From: Odobenus rosmarus divergens
Taxonomy: Eukaryota; Chordata; Mammalia; Carnivora; Odobenidae
Assembly (NCBI RefSeq): GCF_000321225.1
Contig: NW_004451402.1
Coordinates: forward strand, 406,771-470,770
DNA length: 64,000 nucleotides
Direction: 5' to 3'
Part shown: in pieces, positions 1-11,285 of the stretch
Layout of the letters: the number at the start of each line of letters is the position of its first letter
Position numbering within the stretch: the first letter of the stretch is position 1
The notes under the pieces: generated by a model
What the model saw: only the letters and a program-made list of their open reading frames with translations
Databases searched by the model: none
Told to the model about the DNA's origin: nothing
Made by a program: the position numbers and the translations under genes

Positions 1-170
1 GGTAGGGGGATGGGTTAGCTTGGTGATGGGTATTAAAGAGGGCACATTCTGCATGGAGCACTGGGTGTTATGCATAAACAATGAATCATGGAACACTACA
101 TCAAAAACTAATGATGTAATGTATGGTGATTAACATAACAATAAAAAATTATAAAAAATAAAATAAAATT
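1..170 (+). mobile_element. L1 3' end (carnivore type), cut by window edge
   Basis: The stretch gggtattaaagagggcac, then gagcactgggtgttatgc, aatgaatcatggaacac and an A-rich AATAAAA tail is the 3' UTR and tail of a carnivore LINE-1. It matches a second copy at 47090-47230 almost base for base, so it looks young. The 5' part lies outside the window. It is non-coding debris here. Confidence 0.9.
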
Positions 171-1021
171 AGGAGGAGCTACAAAAAAAAGAATATATGC
201 TGGTATATTAAATAATTTCTTTTCTGGAAAGAAGTGTAGAAACTGTCAGCAGTGATTATCCTGGAGAACAGAGGTTTCATTTTTTATTTTGTGGCTTTCT
301 GTACCACTTGACTTTTCTGATCATGTGCATATATTGCTTTTATCTTAAAAATGTATATCTGTTGAATAGGTAAAGAAAATATTGTCAAGTAAAAATGTTT
401 CTCCTATTTCTCTTAATGAAAAAAATTCCCAGTAAGTGAAGGGGGTTGGGAATGAGCCCAGGTTACACAGCCGGTGAAGAGGGAAGGTTAAATGGGGCTG
501 AGGGGAAACAAAGAAGACATAGTGGGCAGATGGGGACCAGGCTGTGGTAGGTAGCTTTATTTGGGTGGCAGGTAGCAGAGATTGCTTGGCTAGCCCACGA
601 TAAATGTGGAGGCAGAGGGGAGCCCAGGCACCTGTCAGTATTTCTTTTTGAACAAGCCGGAAGATGTGGGCAGAATAATTCCCAGGCTCAGCGCCTCTCC
701 CTTCCACATTCAGAGTCCATGGAGGCAACCCTCAACGGGCCAGATCTCCTGGGGGCACCTAGCTCATTCTTTAGGGGGCTTGAAACATTCCATCCACTCT
801 GGCTATGGACTAGGTCCAAGCCCTGTGGTATCTGAGGAACATATTCCAGAAAGAGGAGAAGAGACAGAAACTTTCAAAGAGATGAGTACACAACAGAAGT
901 GAGAGAGCTGGGTGTTTGCATCCCACCTGGACATTAGCCTCAGAGGTGATTGGTGATGTTACAGATACTAGTAGCCCAGCTGCATCATTCTTTGGAGAAC
1001 AATTGCGAACGTTCTTGCCAT

Positions 1022-1100
1022 CAGAACGAGGAAGGGGAGAAAGAGGAGAAGCAGGAGGAGGGCAGGGGGAGAAGGAAAAGAAAAGGGGGAGAAGAAGTAA
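1022..1100. repeat. GA-rich low-complexity patch
   Basis: About 80 bases are almost entirely purine, with runs such as ggagaaagaggagaagcagg and aaaagaaaaggggga. The Lys/Glu/Gly-rich ORF translated through it is a composition artefact. Confidence 0.7.
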
Positions 1101-1701
1101 AAAAATATATAATAAAAGGAAGCCAGAGAATGTGAGATCCTGTGTCATATGTCCATGTAGTTGGTGTAGTCGATAGGCGATGTAGAAATGTCCTCGTAAT
1201 CATAAGAAGGGTGTTTCTATGCATAGCTGTCACTCTCCAGAATTTAAACAACCATTGTAATGGAACTAGAAGCTCATGATAAACTGTATTTCTGAAATAA
1301 TGAAGTTCTGGATTTTAATGCTTTCATTGTGGCCATCAAGTTTTATTCCACGATGCCAAATAGATATTTTCAAAATTGGCACAGAGCATTTACTTTTCAG
1401 TTTGCTATATACCATTAAGGATATTTCCATGAGATTGTGTTTACATGTGTTTGAATATATTTTTTTAAATTGCTTCTTACTGTATTACCAGAAAATAGAA
1501 AGATTTTAGTGTAATTTAGTATAATAATTGTTTGAATTTTCTAGGGCACCATGATGTTCTAGCTTCACATTTTCTGTGAAGATGGGGAAGGATGATGAAC
1601 CGATTGGGCAGTTCTGTGTGGAAAAATGAGTTCTTTACAATGGGAGATGAAAAGTCGAATTAGGTCACTTTGTCCGACATGGGAGAGAGCGCTCCTGGGC
1701 G

Positions 1702-1785
1702 TTTGTGGACACTTTGTCTGGTTCCATTTGAAATGACTCAGCTAATGAGCTTTCCATGACCTGACTTTGGAAAAGTGTCCACAAA
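1702..1785. promoter_or_regulatory. 14-bp perfect inverted repeat around an AP-1-like site
   Basis: TTTGTGGACACTTT at 1702-1715 is the exact reverse complement of AAAGTGTCCACAAA at 1772-1785. The 56-base spacer contains TGACTCA (1734-1740, an AP-1/MAF-type core) followed by the small palindrome GCTAATGAGC-like sequence. I recognise no transposon family here. A regulatory role is inference; it could be a chance or decayed TIR structure. Confidence 0.35.
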
Positions 1786-2149
1786 TCTACAGGGCTTCCT
1801 GATTAGGAAAAACTTTTCCTATTTTGATGAATTTTCTTGTGTTTCTGTGTCATTAGCTGACAATCCCTTATCATTCTGTCATAAGGGTGAGATCCTCAAA
1901 ATATGACATTCTAAAAAAATCTTAATTTTTGTCTCTTTAATGTTGCCCTATCATAACTTTTTAAAATATTTTTGTGTACACCTTGAAACTCCTTTTGACT
2001 TGCTAATTATTTCTCCCTCTCCAGAAGTCTTAGAGCTAGATTCAGAATTTTAGGGGGCATTAGCTGAAGTTCGGGGCCCAGTGCCATGCCCAAATCTGAA
2101 TTAGACTTATATAACTATTGGTATATTCTGGAGACGAAGGATCTAGGTG

Positions 2150-2365
2150 CCTAGGGTCCTGTGGTCAAAGCCTCATCTGTCCCCCACGACCCGCATGATC
2201 TTGAGGAAGTTTCATGATCTTTCCAAGCCTCAGTTTTCTCATCTGCAAAATAAGAGGTAATGGTGAGTGAAGGGTTACCCCATACATTGTCGCCACGATT
2301 AATATATAAGGCTTTCAGTACTGGGTCTGATACAGTACATGCACACTGAGTGTTAGCTCCCGCTA
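2150..2365 (+). mobile_element. MIR SINE, ancient
   Basis: The core cctcagttttctcatctgc followed by aaaataagaggtaatgg matches the MIR core (CCTCAGTTTCCTCATCTGTAAAATGGG). Downstream, ctgatacagtacatgcacac and gtgttagctcc resemble the MIR 3' half. Diverged and inactive. Edges are approximate. Confidence 0.7.
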
Positions 2366-5253
2366 TTTTTGGGAATAGAAGTCAAAATCTTTTGAAGTCA
2401 TGTGGGTATTTAACATAGTTGGAATTTGGGGCACTGGCCATCTTACTTGCCTTCCTCTCCTTCCAGTTCCTGTCGGTCTCTTGTGCAGAGTTGGCTGCTG
2501 CTTCTGAAGTAGTCATTACTCCAGCCTGGCCCAGAGCGTCTCCGCTGAGGCTGGGACTCCTTACACTGGGTCCTCTTCCAGCTGGGAAGAGCACACTACT
2601 TTCTCTGTATCATCTCAGCTCATCAGCTCCCTGGCGTCCAGATTAGTCATCTGCCTGGGTCGCTGCTGAGGCTGCCCCCTGGATGGCGGGTCTGCACAGC
2701 AGACTCAAGATAACCCCTGGTTGTCCCCGAGGACTGGAACCTGCCTCTCCATTGTCTCCGCAGGAAGCGGGCCAGCCGGTCCTCCCTTCCACAGCAGGGG
2801 CCTCTGTACCACCCATGGTTGGGATGGCTGTCCTTCTCTCTTTTCCTCTCTGTTAACTTCTGCCCTAGGCCACCAAGCACGCTGCTTGCTGCCCTCAGTG
2901 CTATGTGAATCCCACTGCCAAATCCCGTGCCAACCAGCTCTCTCCCGTGCCTCTGCTTTAGGATGCCAGCTCTACTCCAAAGGGGCTGGCTGGGGTCCCG
3001 GGACACCAAGTGGGCTCTCACCTCAACTCCGACCCTTGTCCTCATATCAGAAGAGACCCCTCCGAACCTGTACAAAGTCGGGAAGGACAAGGACTCACCT
3101 TGACCTCAGCAGCTAAGTGTTCTTAGACCTGGGGACCTGGGCCAGCCTGAGTGTCAGTCACTGGTCTTCAATGTGGGGCTCCTGGGTGCTTCCTGCAGCC
3201 CCCAGCCATGCTTGGGCAGGTGTGTATTTGCAGCAAAGCTCACTTCCTCTGGGTCCATCCGGCTCTATTGCTTTCACCTACAAAGGAAAACCTGCTCTCG
3301 CTCTGTCACATTCAGGTGCCTGTATCACAAGGTGCTTGGGACAGATTTTTAGATTTTCCTGGTTGCAGTGCAAATTAGACAGGCAAGGCATACCTGAGTC
3401 TGGGTGCAGCCATCTTCAAGGTCAAGATCACCGTGACTGCCGGGCCTCCCTGGGCCAGGCTACTGGCTGCAATCAGTGATCACATTAGGGGTGTTCTACT
3501 GGAGCCGTTCCTGACTCTGTCACAAGAGTAACTGCGGTCTTACACCATTATTGATGGTACTTGGCTGTGTTAGGCTAAATCTGCCAGCATTCCCTGGTAC
3601 TACGCCAGACTGGCTTTGGGTCCATGATGGTGTTTTGGTCTTCCCATTTTCTAATGTTTGTTCTTGCGAGTGGGGTCATGGTGACACCTTGGTCATCTGA
3701 CTGGGCCAGTGTTCAATTCTTAGAGGAAATACAGTAGGAGTATCCTTTTTGCATTTGAAACAGCCAGCAAAGGCCAGCTTTCTCATATTAATCACTACAG
3801 GGACCAAAATTCCTCAAAACAGTCATGGAAGTATAAGGAACCTATAAGGTGTTTCTGTTTTAGAGGCTCATCTGCCCATCTGTCAACATGGAAGGCAGTC
3901 ATCTTGACACAAATATCCTGAGTGTGACCAATGTCACAGAGTAGGAGCAGATTTGCCCTTGAATGGGGAAGGCAGAGATTTTTTCTGCAAATACAGACGT
4001 GTCCAAGGGGCTAGGCTTAGATGCTCAAGGAAGTCCCGAGGAGAAGATGGAGGACAAGAAGCTTTGGATCCCCCTTTAGTCAAGGCACGTCAGCTCTTGT
4101 GTCATCTATATATGCATGTATACATGTGGATGTGTGCATAGGTGCATGTGTGTATGCGTGAGTGTATCTATGTATGTGTGCATGTGTATGTGTGCATGTA
4201 TGCATATATGTGCATGCCTGTGTATGTGTGTGCGCCTGTAGTTTAAAGAAAGTTTGAGTACCACATTTGGTTCTATGAAATAACCAGAACTCTGTAGAGT
4301 CAAAATGAGGCAGGCATGCCTCCCCACGTATGTTCATAAATATTCAAAGTCTTTCTGAAACTTCGAGGGAAATGGCAGTGGGCTCAGGGGGATGAATCTT
4401 TGTATATACTTCCTTCATTTGGAGACTTAAATGATATTTCTCATCCTCTATTTCAAATGTATGACGATACTGTTTGCAATTGACAAATAGAAATCTATTT
4501 AAAAATTACTGACTCAACGACAGGTTTCTGTCATGATTGTCATCTTATATTTTTCCAATCAATGTATCCTAGAGATACAACTACTACAATGTGGAATGCA
4601 CAAACATATTTGTTGTTCAAGTGGGACCTCCCCTCTTGGAAAGGTGGAGAACTCCTCCTGCCTTATCTTAGTTAACGCTCACACCTGTCAAGTGAGCAGT
4701 CATAGTTGTCCTACTAAACAGTCGTTTGCTGTTATTTTGTTCCAACATTCAAGTGGGACAACTCAGCAGCCGCCAGTCCCTGGCAGTCCGTGCACCGAAC
4801 ATCCTCTCTTGCTGGCCCACAGGGTGACTATATTTGGTGAGCAAACACTCCCCGGGCTCTGCGCTAAGGCTCTTGACCAAGCCTCCCTTACATCTGACAG
4901 GCACTTGAACGGATCTAAAATAAAACAGATGCAGGACATCTTCCCCTCCCTGTTCCGGCAGCCATCCTGGGCCTCCTGGGAGTTGTGGAAGGGTGTTTCC
5001 AGGGCCCACGCCCTGTGCGGAATTAGATCTACTTCCTCCCCCTCCCTTGGCCTTGGAGTCAGCAGGAATGTGGGTGGGAGGTGTGGACAGAGTTAATATG
5101 TCCTCCCCCAAGGCCACTTCACAGATCATGGAACCTCACACAAGCAGGCACTTGGCTAATTTCAAATATGAACCCATTTTCCTGGGCTGCTCTTGAGCAT
5201 TTTTATAGCTAGCAAATGAAGCCTTACATATGACCTTCACAGTGTCACAGTTA
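2366..5253. other. GC-richer unique sequence, no gene seen
   Basis: ORFs at 2647-3090 (minus), 2721-3116 (plus), 3117-3479 (plus) and 4533-5096 (plus, 187 codons) overlap on opposite strands, which fits GC-rich non-coding DNA with few stops better than a gene. None shows a recognisable domain. The 4533-5096 frame has no paired splice or poly(A) context I could support. Confidence 0.55.
4103..4240. repeat. Imperfect TG/CA/TA alternating tract
   Basis: Alternating purine-pyrimidine sequence (gtgtgcatgtatgcatatat and variants) runs for about 135 bases. It is a degenerate dinucleotide microsatellite with Z-DNA-prone composition. It explains the His/Thr-rich ORFs on the minus strand at 4080-4337. 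Confidence 0.85.
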
Positions 5254-5268
5254 ACCACTGCTCATTCT

Positions 5269-5440
5269 TTTTTTTTTTTTAAGATTTATTTATTTATTTT
5301 AGGGGGCAGGGGCAGAGGGAGAGAGTATCTTACGCAGACTCCATGCTGAGTGTGGAGCCTGACACAGGGCTCGATCTCACACCCCTGAACTGAAACCAAG
5401 AGTTGGGCGCTTAACTGACTGTGCCACCCAGGCGCCTCAG
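5269..5440 (-). mobile_element. Can-SINE (SINEC), minus
   Basis: It starts with poly-T and aagatttatttatttat and ends with gccacccaggcgcct, the reverse complement of the SINE head. It is flanked by a perfect 15-bp TSD, accactgctcattct, at 5254-5268 and 5441-5455. The head derives from tRNA-Lys (established for the family). Confidence 0.96.
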
Positions 5441-5455
5441 ACCACTGCTCATTCT

Positions 5456-5822
5456 AAGTTTACTTCTGTCTCTACAATATGATAAAGGGTCTTCCTGACC
5501 ATCATTCTTAGCTCGTTCTTGGACATCTCATGGACAATTCTCCTTGCTGTGTGCTTGAGAAGACACAGATTCTCTGTTGAAGAGAAGTCCAAGTCTATGA
5601 GGCAATATGTTGGTAAGAAGAAGAAACATAAAGCGCCACATCAATAATCTTATGTTTTTCCAGAAGGAGGTGGAAGGGCAAGATCTGTAGAGTAAGAAGA
5701 AGATGAGAAATTTGACTTCAGCAAATCAGTGGAAATACCATAGCCCCAAATTTCCTTCAGGAGCTGCCATTTTCTCTCTTTCTATAAAGAAGGGTTTAAA
5801 GTGGTAAAGTCCACCACAGTTC
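5456..5822. other. Unique spacer, nothing recognised
   Basis: Sequence between two minus-strand Can-SINEs. I saw no repeat, ORF of note or motif. Confidence 0.6.
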
Positions 5823-5840
5823 CAGATATGGTTTTCTTTC

Positions 5841-6051
5841 TTTCTTTTTTTTTTTAAAGATATTTATTTATTTATTTATTTAGAGAGTGAGCACAAGTGG
5901 AGGGAGGGGCAGAGGGAGAGGGAGAGAGAGAGAATCTCAAGCAGACTCTGTGCTGAGCATGGAGCCCGACCCTGGGCTCCATCCCATGTCTCTGATATCA
6001 CAACCTGAGCTGAAGGCAGACATTTAACCAACTGTACCACCCAGGTGCCCT
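5841..6051 (-). mobile_element. Can-SINE (SINEC), minus
   Basis: A TTTCTTTTTTT stretch leads into (ATTT)n, then GAGA-rich sequence, and it ends accacccaggtgccc. Flanks cagatatggttttctttc and cagatgtatttttatttc look like a diverged TSD, so this copy is older than the one at 5269. Confidence 0.93.
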
Positions 6052-7240
6052 CAGATGTATTTTTATTTCTAATAATTCCCAATGAAACCACCACTGGCTG
6101 CAAACCCTGATTCACGTCATGTTCCCAGGCAGGGTTTTCTGTTTTGGTTTTTGAAGAAGCAAAACATGTTCCATGTATATCCCAGGTCATTCTAGCTTAA
6201 CATGTATTATGTGTCCATGGTCTTTAAATATCTCCAGAGAGGTATTTTATCTGCCAGTAAATATCAGTACCATCAAAATGATTTGTATCTCATTAGGCAG
6301 TTTATTCTCACGAGTGATGGAGTTGAGGCCCAGAAGAAAGAATCTGAGTGATCACATTCATAAATACGCAGTCTTTATGAAGCTTCAGAGAGAACGACTT
6401 GTTGCCATGGAAAACAAAGGAAGGCGGAGTGAGCCTCGAACCCAGGAGTTAGGCAGTGAGTGACTCCTCCCGAATACTGGGAAACCCTTGGCACAGAACC
6501 AACTCCCCAGTTTACTGCTGAAAGCGGCAGCTGTGCAGGGGACTGGGAGGGCATGATGTCTCAGTCAACCGTCCTCAGTGCGGAAGAGCTTATTTCCTTT
6601 ATTCCGGTGTTAGGTTTATGCAGAGAACTCAGGAAGGGAACAGCATTCTTCTGGAGATCACAGATGAGGATTGAACCCACAGCCAGGTAAAGGGTTCAGA
6701 TGAAGGTAGCTTCAGCAAGTCCAGTGGTGTTTTCTTGGACCGTAAGCAGGCAAGTGGCTAAGGCTAAACCATGGGAGCCAGCCATAGTGGCTGAAGGAGC
6801 CACTAGTGATGGATACCGCATTCCTACATCACCTTTAGGGGACAAAAAAGCAGCAAACATGGCTCTAGTCAGGGAAACAAACAAGAAACTGTCCTGCTGT
6901 GTTTGAGCCGTGGACAAGCTCTGCCCTGATTTGGTGTGTCCTAGAAATGACCCAGCAGCCCACACGCTTGGGGATGGAGATGTTCCATGGGGAGGCAGGA
7001 CCCTGTCCTCAACTTGTGGGGAAGTCCCTGTCATTGTCCCGAGGTTGGAGACTTGTGGCCTTTCAGACCCTCAGCACGAGACTCCATGAGCAGAAGGAAC
7101 GTGGCAGTGGGCCGTTGGGGAGCAAAGGGGAGCAAGCTGCAGGTGGGTGGCCCCTGGGCGGTCACATTGAGTCTGCCCCTCTGCGGTACTCTTTCTTTCA
7201 CTTTGGGAGTTGATATCATCACCTGTTTATGAGTCCGCCT
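6052..7240. other. Mostly unique; possible MIR remnant 6275-6470
   Basis: A stretch around 6318-6345 (ttgaggcccagaagaaag) and 6434-6450 (cctcgaacccaggagt) resembles a minus-strand MIR, but the middle does not align by eye. ORFs at 6696-7222 overlap on both strands and are not credible genes. Confidence 0.4.
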
Positions 7241-7252
7241 ATCAAAATGATT

Positions 7253-7448
7253 TTTTTAAAAGATTTTATTTATTTATTTATTTGAGAGAGAGCGACAGCA
7301 TGAGCAGGGGAGGAGGGACAGAGGGAGAGGGAGAAGCCGACTCCCTGCTGAACAGGGAGTCCAATGAGGGGCTTAATTCCAGGACCCCAAGACCATGACC
7401 TGAGCCGAAGGCAGGGATTTAACCGCCTGAGCCACCCCGGCGCCCCCG
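7253..7448 (-). mobile_element. Can-SINE (SINEC), minus
   Basis: It runs from poly-T and aagattttatttatttattt through gagaagccgactccctgctg to gagccaccccggcgccccc. The TSD is atcaaaatgatt (7241-7252) against atcaagatgatt (7449-7460), one mismatch. Confidence 0.95.
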
Positions 7449-7460
7449 ATCAAGATGATT

Positions 7461-8375
7461 CTTAAAACAGCTCTCAGATATCATTTACACCTGATGCAAA
7501 TATAAAATCATGGGTTCCCAGCACCAGGCATTTAGGGCTTTGGGCACAGGGAAGGGTGTTTGTGTAGGGGACAGTTGCGGAGAGGGACAGTTTCAATGTC
7601 TCACAAGTCTCAGAGAACAAGGAGAGACTTACTTGTCTGGGCAGGTGGGACGAGGCCAGCCTCTCTGAGGACCCTCGGTTCACCCCCACGTGTCCTGGCT
7701 TGACCAAGACCTCCATAGAACTCGCTCTTCCCCAGGATCAAGGGTCCAGCCTTGATTCAGGCTGGCCATGGCCCTCTGACTTGTTCTGTTGGATTCACAT
7801 TTCCAAGGCGGCTCTGGACCAATGGGAAAGGTGCATGGGGTGTCTGTAGCCTTGTGTGCCAAGAAGAGCCAGGCATAAACCTACCCCAGGAGGGTGTCAG
7901 ATCCCAGGGCCTGAAAGCAGAGGGGCCCTCAGGGGAAGGTGGGGTAATGGCTTTGCCTTCTCCAGTTTCCCCTTCCACATTCCAACACCCTCCACTCAGT
8001 TGGCCCTTTCCAGGGAAACAGAAGAATAAATGGAGCTGCTACCTACTCACTTCAAAAGAAAAAGTTTCTTTTATCTTCTGTGGTAAGATTAGGAGACCAG
8101 GCACATTTACTTGTGTCTGAATACTTTAAACACACTCTTGGGAAAACATAAACAGGATTTATATGAAATGCTTTAATCCCCCCAAAGAGCAATGAACTCT
8201 GTTGAAAGGGCACCAGCCATTCTGCAGTTGGGTGGGATAATATTGCTTACGCCTCTTTCTCACCTGTTACTTGGTAGTGGCCTAAATTCAACCGTAAACA
8301 TCTCCGGAATACCTCGTGGGTGTGGGTGCTGCCCAAGGGAAACGAAGACGAGCAGAAATGGCCTGGGGCTGTGAA
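7461..8375. other. Unique sequence, no gene seen
   Basis: ORFs on both strands (7680-7978 minus, 7752-8120 plus) shadow each other. I saw no recognised repeat or motif. Confidence 0.55.
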
Positions 8376-8389
8376 GAGCTCAAGATCCT

Positions 8390-8570
8390 GGGGCGCCTGG
8401 GTGGCTCCGTCGGTTAAGTGTCGGCCTTTGGCTCAGGTCATGATCCCGGGGTCCTAGGATCGAGTCCCACATCAGGCTCCTTGCTCAGTGGGGAGCCTGC
8501 TTCTCCCTCTCCCTGCACCCTTCTCGTGCTCTCTCTCTCTCGAATAAATAAATAAAATCTTAAAAAAAAA
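8390..8570 (+). mobile_element. Can-SINE (SINEC), plus
   Basis: The head gggcgcctgggtggctccg is followed by the A/B-box-like tRNA part, a TC stretch, AATAAATAAATAAAATCTT and an A-tail. The TSD is gagctcaagatcct (8376-8389) against gaactcaaaatcct (8571-8584). Confidence 0.96.
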
Positions 8571-8584
8571 GAACTCAAAATCCT

Positions 8585-8925
8585 ATGTACAGCAAACCTC
8601 AACTTATAAATTTCAATTGATCTGACTTTCTTATCCCGTGAGTCTGACTCTTAGTAAGTTCCTTATGTGATGACTGCAATCCCATGGTCTTAAAAATATG
8701 TGTGGATGGAGTTTTGACAGGTTGAATCACTGACCAGTATGAGTGCTAGGATGTAGACCCTGTCTCTCAAAATACAACTGGCTAAAGGTCTTCCTATGTG
8801 AAGCGTTCTGATTATGAATCCTTTGGAAAAGAAATGAGCCCTTCCCATATCTGTCTGGTAAACCAGGACTTTCTCAGCCTCACAGAACTTAATAGGAGAG
8901 TAGATTTCAAGATTATCTCCTGCAA
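8585..8925. other. Unique spacer, nothing recognised
   Basis: No repeat, coding potential or motif that I can support. Confidence 0.5.
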
Positions 8926-9015
8926 CGGGCTTGTTTTATGGATGAGGAAACTAGGGCCCAGATAGGTTCACATCCTACCCAACGTCACACAGCAGCTATA
9001 GGCCCGTCCTGGCTG
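8926..9015 (-). mobile_element. MIR fragment, minus
   Basis: gatgaggaaactagggccca followed by acgtcacacagcagctata is the reverse complement of the MIR core (GATGAGGAAACTGAGGC ... GTCACACAGCTAG). Only the central part is clear. Confidence 0.7.
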
Positions 9016-9140
9016 TTTAAAGCAGGGTGTGTTTGCGTGTAGACCCAACATTGCCTGCTGTGATTGCACATCGGACTTTCTGAATCATTTCAAGGGCCAA
9101 ATTAAAGTCAACATTTATGAACTTCATGGTGGGAGAAAAG

Positions 9141-9168
9141 ACACACAGACACACACACACACACACAC
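9141..9168. repeat. (CA)n microsatellite
   Basis: A short AC dinucleotide run with one G interruption near its start. Confidence 0.95.
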
Positions 9169-9307
9169 TTGCACGTGCACCTACACTTTTATTTTTACAA
9201 AGGGAAGGAAAATTAGGAAAAGAAGTTCTAACTCCAACTCTTAATCCTTAGAAGGGGGGCAGGTATTATGTTGTTTTAAAGTATCTGAATACTCATTTTG
9301 TTTTCTT

Positions 9308-9505
9308 TTCTTTTTTTTTTTTTAAGATTTTATTTATTTGACAGGTAGAGACACAGTGAGAGAGGGAACACAAGCAGGGGGAGTGGGAGAGGGAGAAGCA
9401 GGCTTCCCACTGAGCAGGGAGCCCGATGTGGGACTCGATCCCAGGACCCTGGGATCATGACCTGAACTGAAGGCAGACGCTTAATGACTGAGTCACCCAG
9501 GCGCC
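9308..9505 (-). mobile_element. Can-SINE (SINEC), minus
   Basis: Poly-T and aagattttatttatttgac lead to gagtcacccaggcgcc. A perfect 16-bp TSD, ctcattttgttttctt, lies at 9292-9307 and 9506-9521, indicating a comparatively recent insertion. Confidence 0.96.
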
Positions 9506-9521
9506 CTCATTTTGTTTTCTT

Positions 9522-10615
9522 AAAATTACTCACGTTCTTAAAATAAAATGGAGATCAGTTTAGAAGTCAGGTGGGACGGAAGAGGAAGGTGGCCTCTTTT
9601 CCTCCCCATGAATTAATGTCTCTGTTGTCCGTGTTCTATTATGTCTTTGGAAATAATAACTCTGGAGGTTGATTTTCATTTTATTTATTTATCAATTTAT
9701 TTTTTTGGCTGCCCCGTCTGGCGGCCCGTGGCCTGCGTTCACAGTGGGGCTTCGGGCCTGGCCCGGCCGGAAGAACTGCGGAGAGAGTGTTGTTTGCTTT
9801 GTGCATCTGAATGAACATCTGCCAGAAACTCACAGCCCAGAGTCCTCTATTTGTTTTTAGAGTGTGATGATGATTTTTCTGACAATGCACCGTCACCCCC
9901 ACCCCCATGTCAGCCTGAGAGATTTTGGCTCCCTCGTGGGTGGAAAACGATCCAGGGCACCCCAACAGCATTTTCTCCTGTGGCTCATGGGGCCTCTGAG
10001 CTGTTCCTGATGGCGCAGTGGTGGCTGGCAGAAGTTAGTGCCACCCTGGCTCCCAGCGATGGAAAGAAAGTCTGAGGACCCTACCTTCTGGAGACACAGT
10101 TCCTTGGGTTGTGTCCCCCACACTGACATATAAAGCACAACGTGGCGACCTTGGAAAGGCTGACCATAGGGTGCTAGTGTGGCTGAGCCCCTCCAAGTGG
10201 AAAGGGCTTATCTGCCTTAGTCCTGGCCTCTGTGTCACTTCAAATGGGACTTAAAATCAATTCTCTAAGTGGATTAGGTCTAGAGATTAACTTGAGTGTC
10301 CTGTGTTGAGAGGCCTGGGTTTCACTCTCTCCTGAGACCAGTATTTCCGATACTCCGGTGGCAGCTGCCGCACACGCCGGCGACCCCACTGACAAGAGAT
10401 GGGGAGTCAGACACCATCTTTTCACTCTGGCTCATCCACTCACTTCACTCTCTTTCAGACCTGTCTGCGGCATCACACACCCCACCTCACACTGGCTCCA
10501 AGCCCCACCCTTGCCTTTAAGGGTTGGGACATTTCCTAGACAGTCACTGGGAATCCAAATATAGAAAGAGGACCTGCTCATGGTTGGTTGGTAAGGTGTC
10601 TGAAGGTTCTTCTTC
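9522..10615. other. Unique sequence with a small CpG-rich patch
   Basis: No gene recognised. At 9715-9785 about eight CpGs fall within some 70 bases (tctggcggcccgtggcctgc, then ggcccggccgg), unlike the CpG-poor surroundings. This is far too short for a CpG island. ORFs at 9681-10238 overlap on both strands. Confidence 0.5.
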
Positions 10616-10632
10616 AAGAAATTTTCAGGGCT

Positions 10633-10671
10633 TAAAAAAAAGGGGGGGGTGTCTGGGTGGCTCGGTCGGTT
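10633..10671 (+). mobile_element. 3'-truncated Can-SINE head, tail-less, with TSD
   Basis: Only about 30 bases of SINE head are present (gtgtctgggtggctcggtcg, then gttaag), preceded by an A-run and a G-run. The copy stops inside the tRNA-like D-arm region and has no 3' A-tail. It is flanked by a 17-bp TSD: aagaaattttcagggct (10616-10632) and aagaagttttcagggct (10672-10688), one mismatch. An alternative is a later deletion in a longer copy, but that would have to end exactly at the TSD. Confidence 0.8.
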
Positions 10672-10688
10672 AAGAAGTTTTCAGGGCT

Positions 10689-11080
10689 CCTAGAATCACT
10701 GGGTAAGAAGGTTGGAGGGATTTGTTTGACAGTAGAGGTCATAACCAAATGTAAATTTGTGCAAGAACCTGAGACTTACAGGCTGCCCTTGGTCACGCCA
10801 GCCCTGATGAGCAGGATGAAGAGGACGGAAATGTAGCAGCCAGGGGGCTCTAGGGGTGAGGCTTCCAAAACTTCCTCAGGATCTCTCTGTCCTGGCAAAG
10901 CCCAGAAGAGGAAGGAAGGGGACTCTTCTCGTCTCCGAGGTTGGGCACATCATTGCCCTCGGATGCCAAGGGGATAGATACAAACATCACCAAGATGGAA
11001 GCTGTTTGCTGGGCATCCTCATGTAGAAGGGGCTTCTGTTAATTGTAATTGTTTTCATAATTCCTACTGGAAGGACGAGG
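10689..11080. other. Unique spacer, nothing recognised
   Basis: I saw no repeat, exon or motif in this stretch. Confidence 0.5.
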
Positions 11081-11285
11081 AATGGAAAGTGTGCACACAT
11101 TCCAGCGCCCACTGTGATTTACGTCTTGTAGGGATCTTCCGTGTAGTTCATTTGTACACCCTACAGCAACACTTGAGGTCAAGAAAGTTGACTCCACTGT
11201 GCAGATATCAGTTGAGAGAACTCTAGGAAATTGCTTTGGATCAAGTCCCTAAGAGGTGACAGGGCAAGGATTCGAACTTAGGACG
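11081..11285 (-). mobile_element. MIR fragment, minus
   Basis: ttgaggtcaagaaagttgac, then a diverged middle and gacagggcaaggattcgaac, follow the order of a reversed MIR (GAGGCTCAGAGAGGTTAAG ... GCAGAGCTGGGATTCGAACC). Strongly diverged. Confidence 0.5.

Larger units (their letters stand above)
171..2149. other. Non-repetitive sequence, no gene seen
   Basis: No recognised repeat or coding exon. Short ORFs overlap on both strands around 345-1250 and share no family signature. It includes a purine-rich patch (1022-1100) and an inverted repeat (1702-1785), listed separately. Intergenic or intronic status cannot be told. Confidence 0.6.

Noticed and set aside
4533..5096. 187-codon plus-strand ORF
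   Set aside because: No recognisable domain, an opposing ORF on the minus strand at 4749-5129, and no splice or poly(A) evidence. Likely chance in GC-richer DNA.
5876..6190. 104-codon minus ORF containing WVVQLVKCLPSAQVVISETW
   Set aside because: Translated Can-SINE, not a gene.
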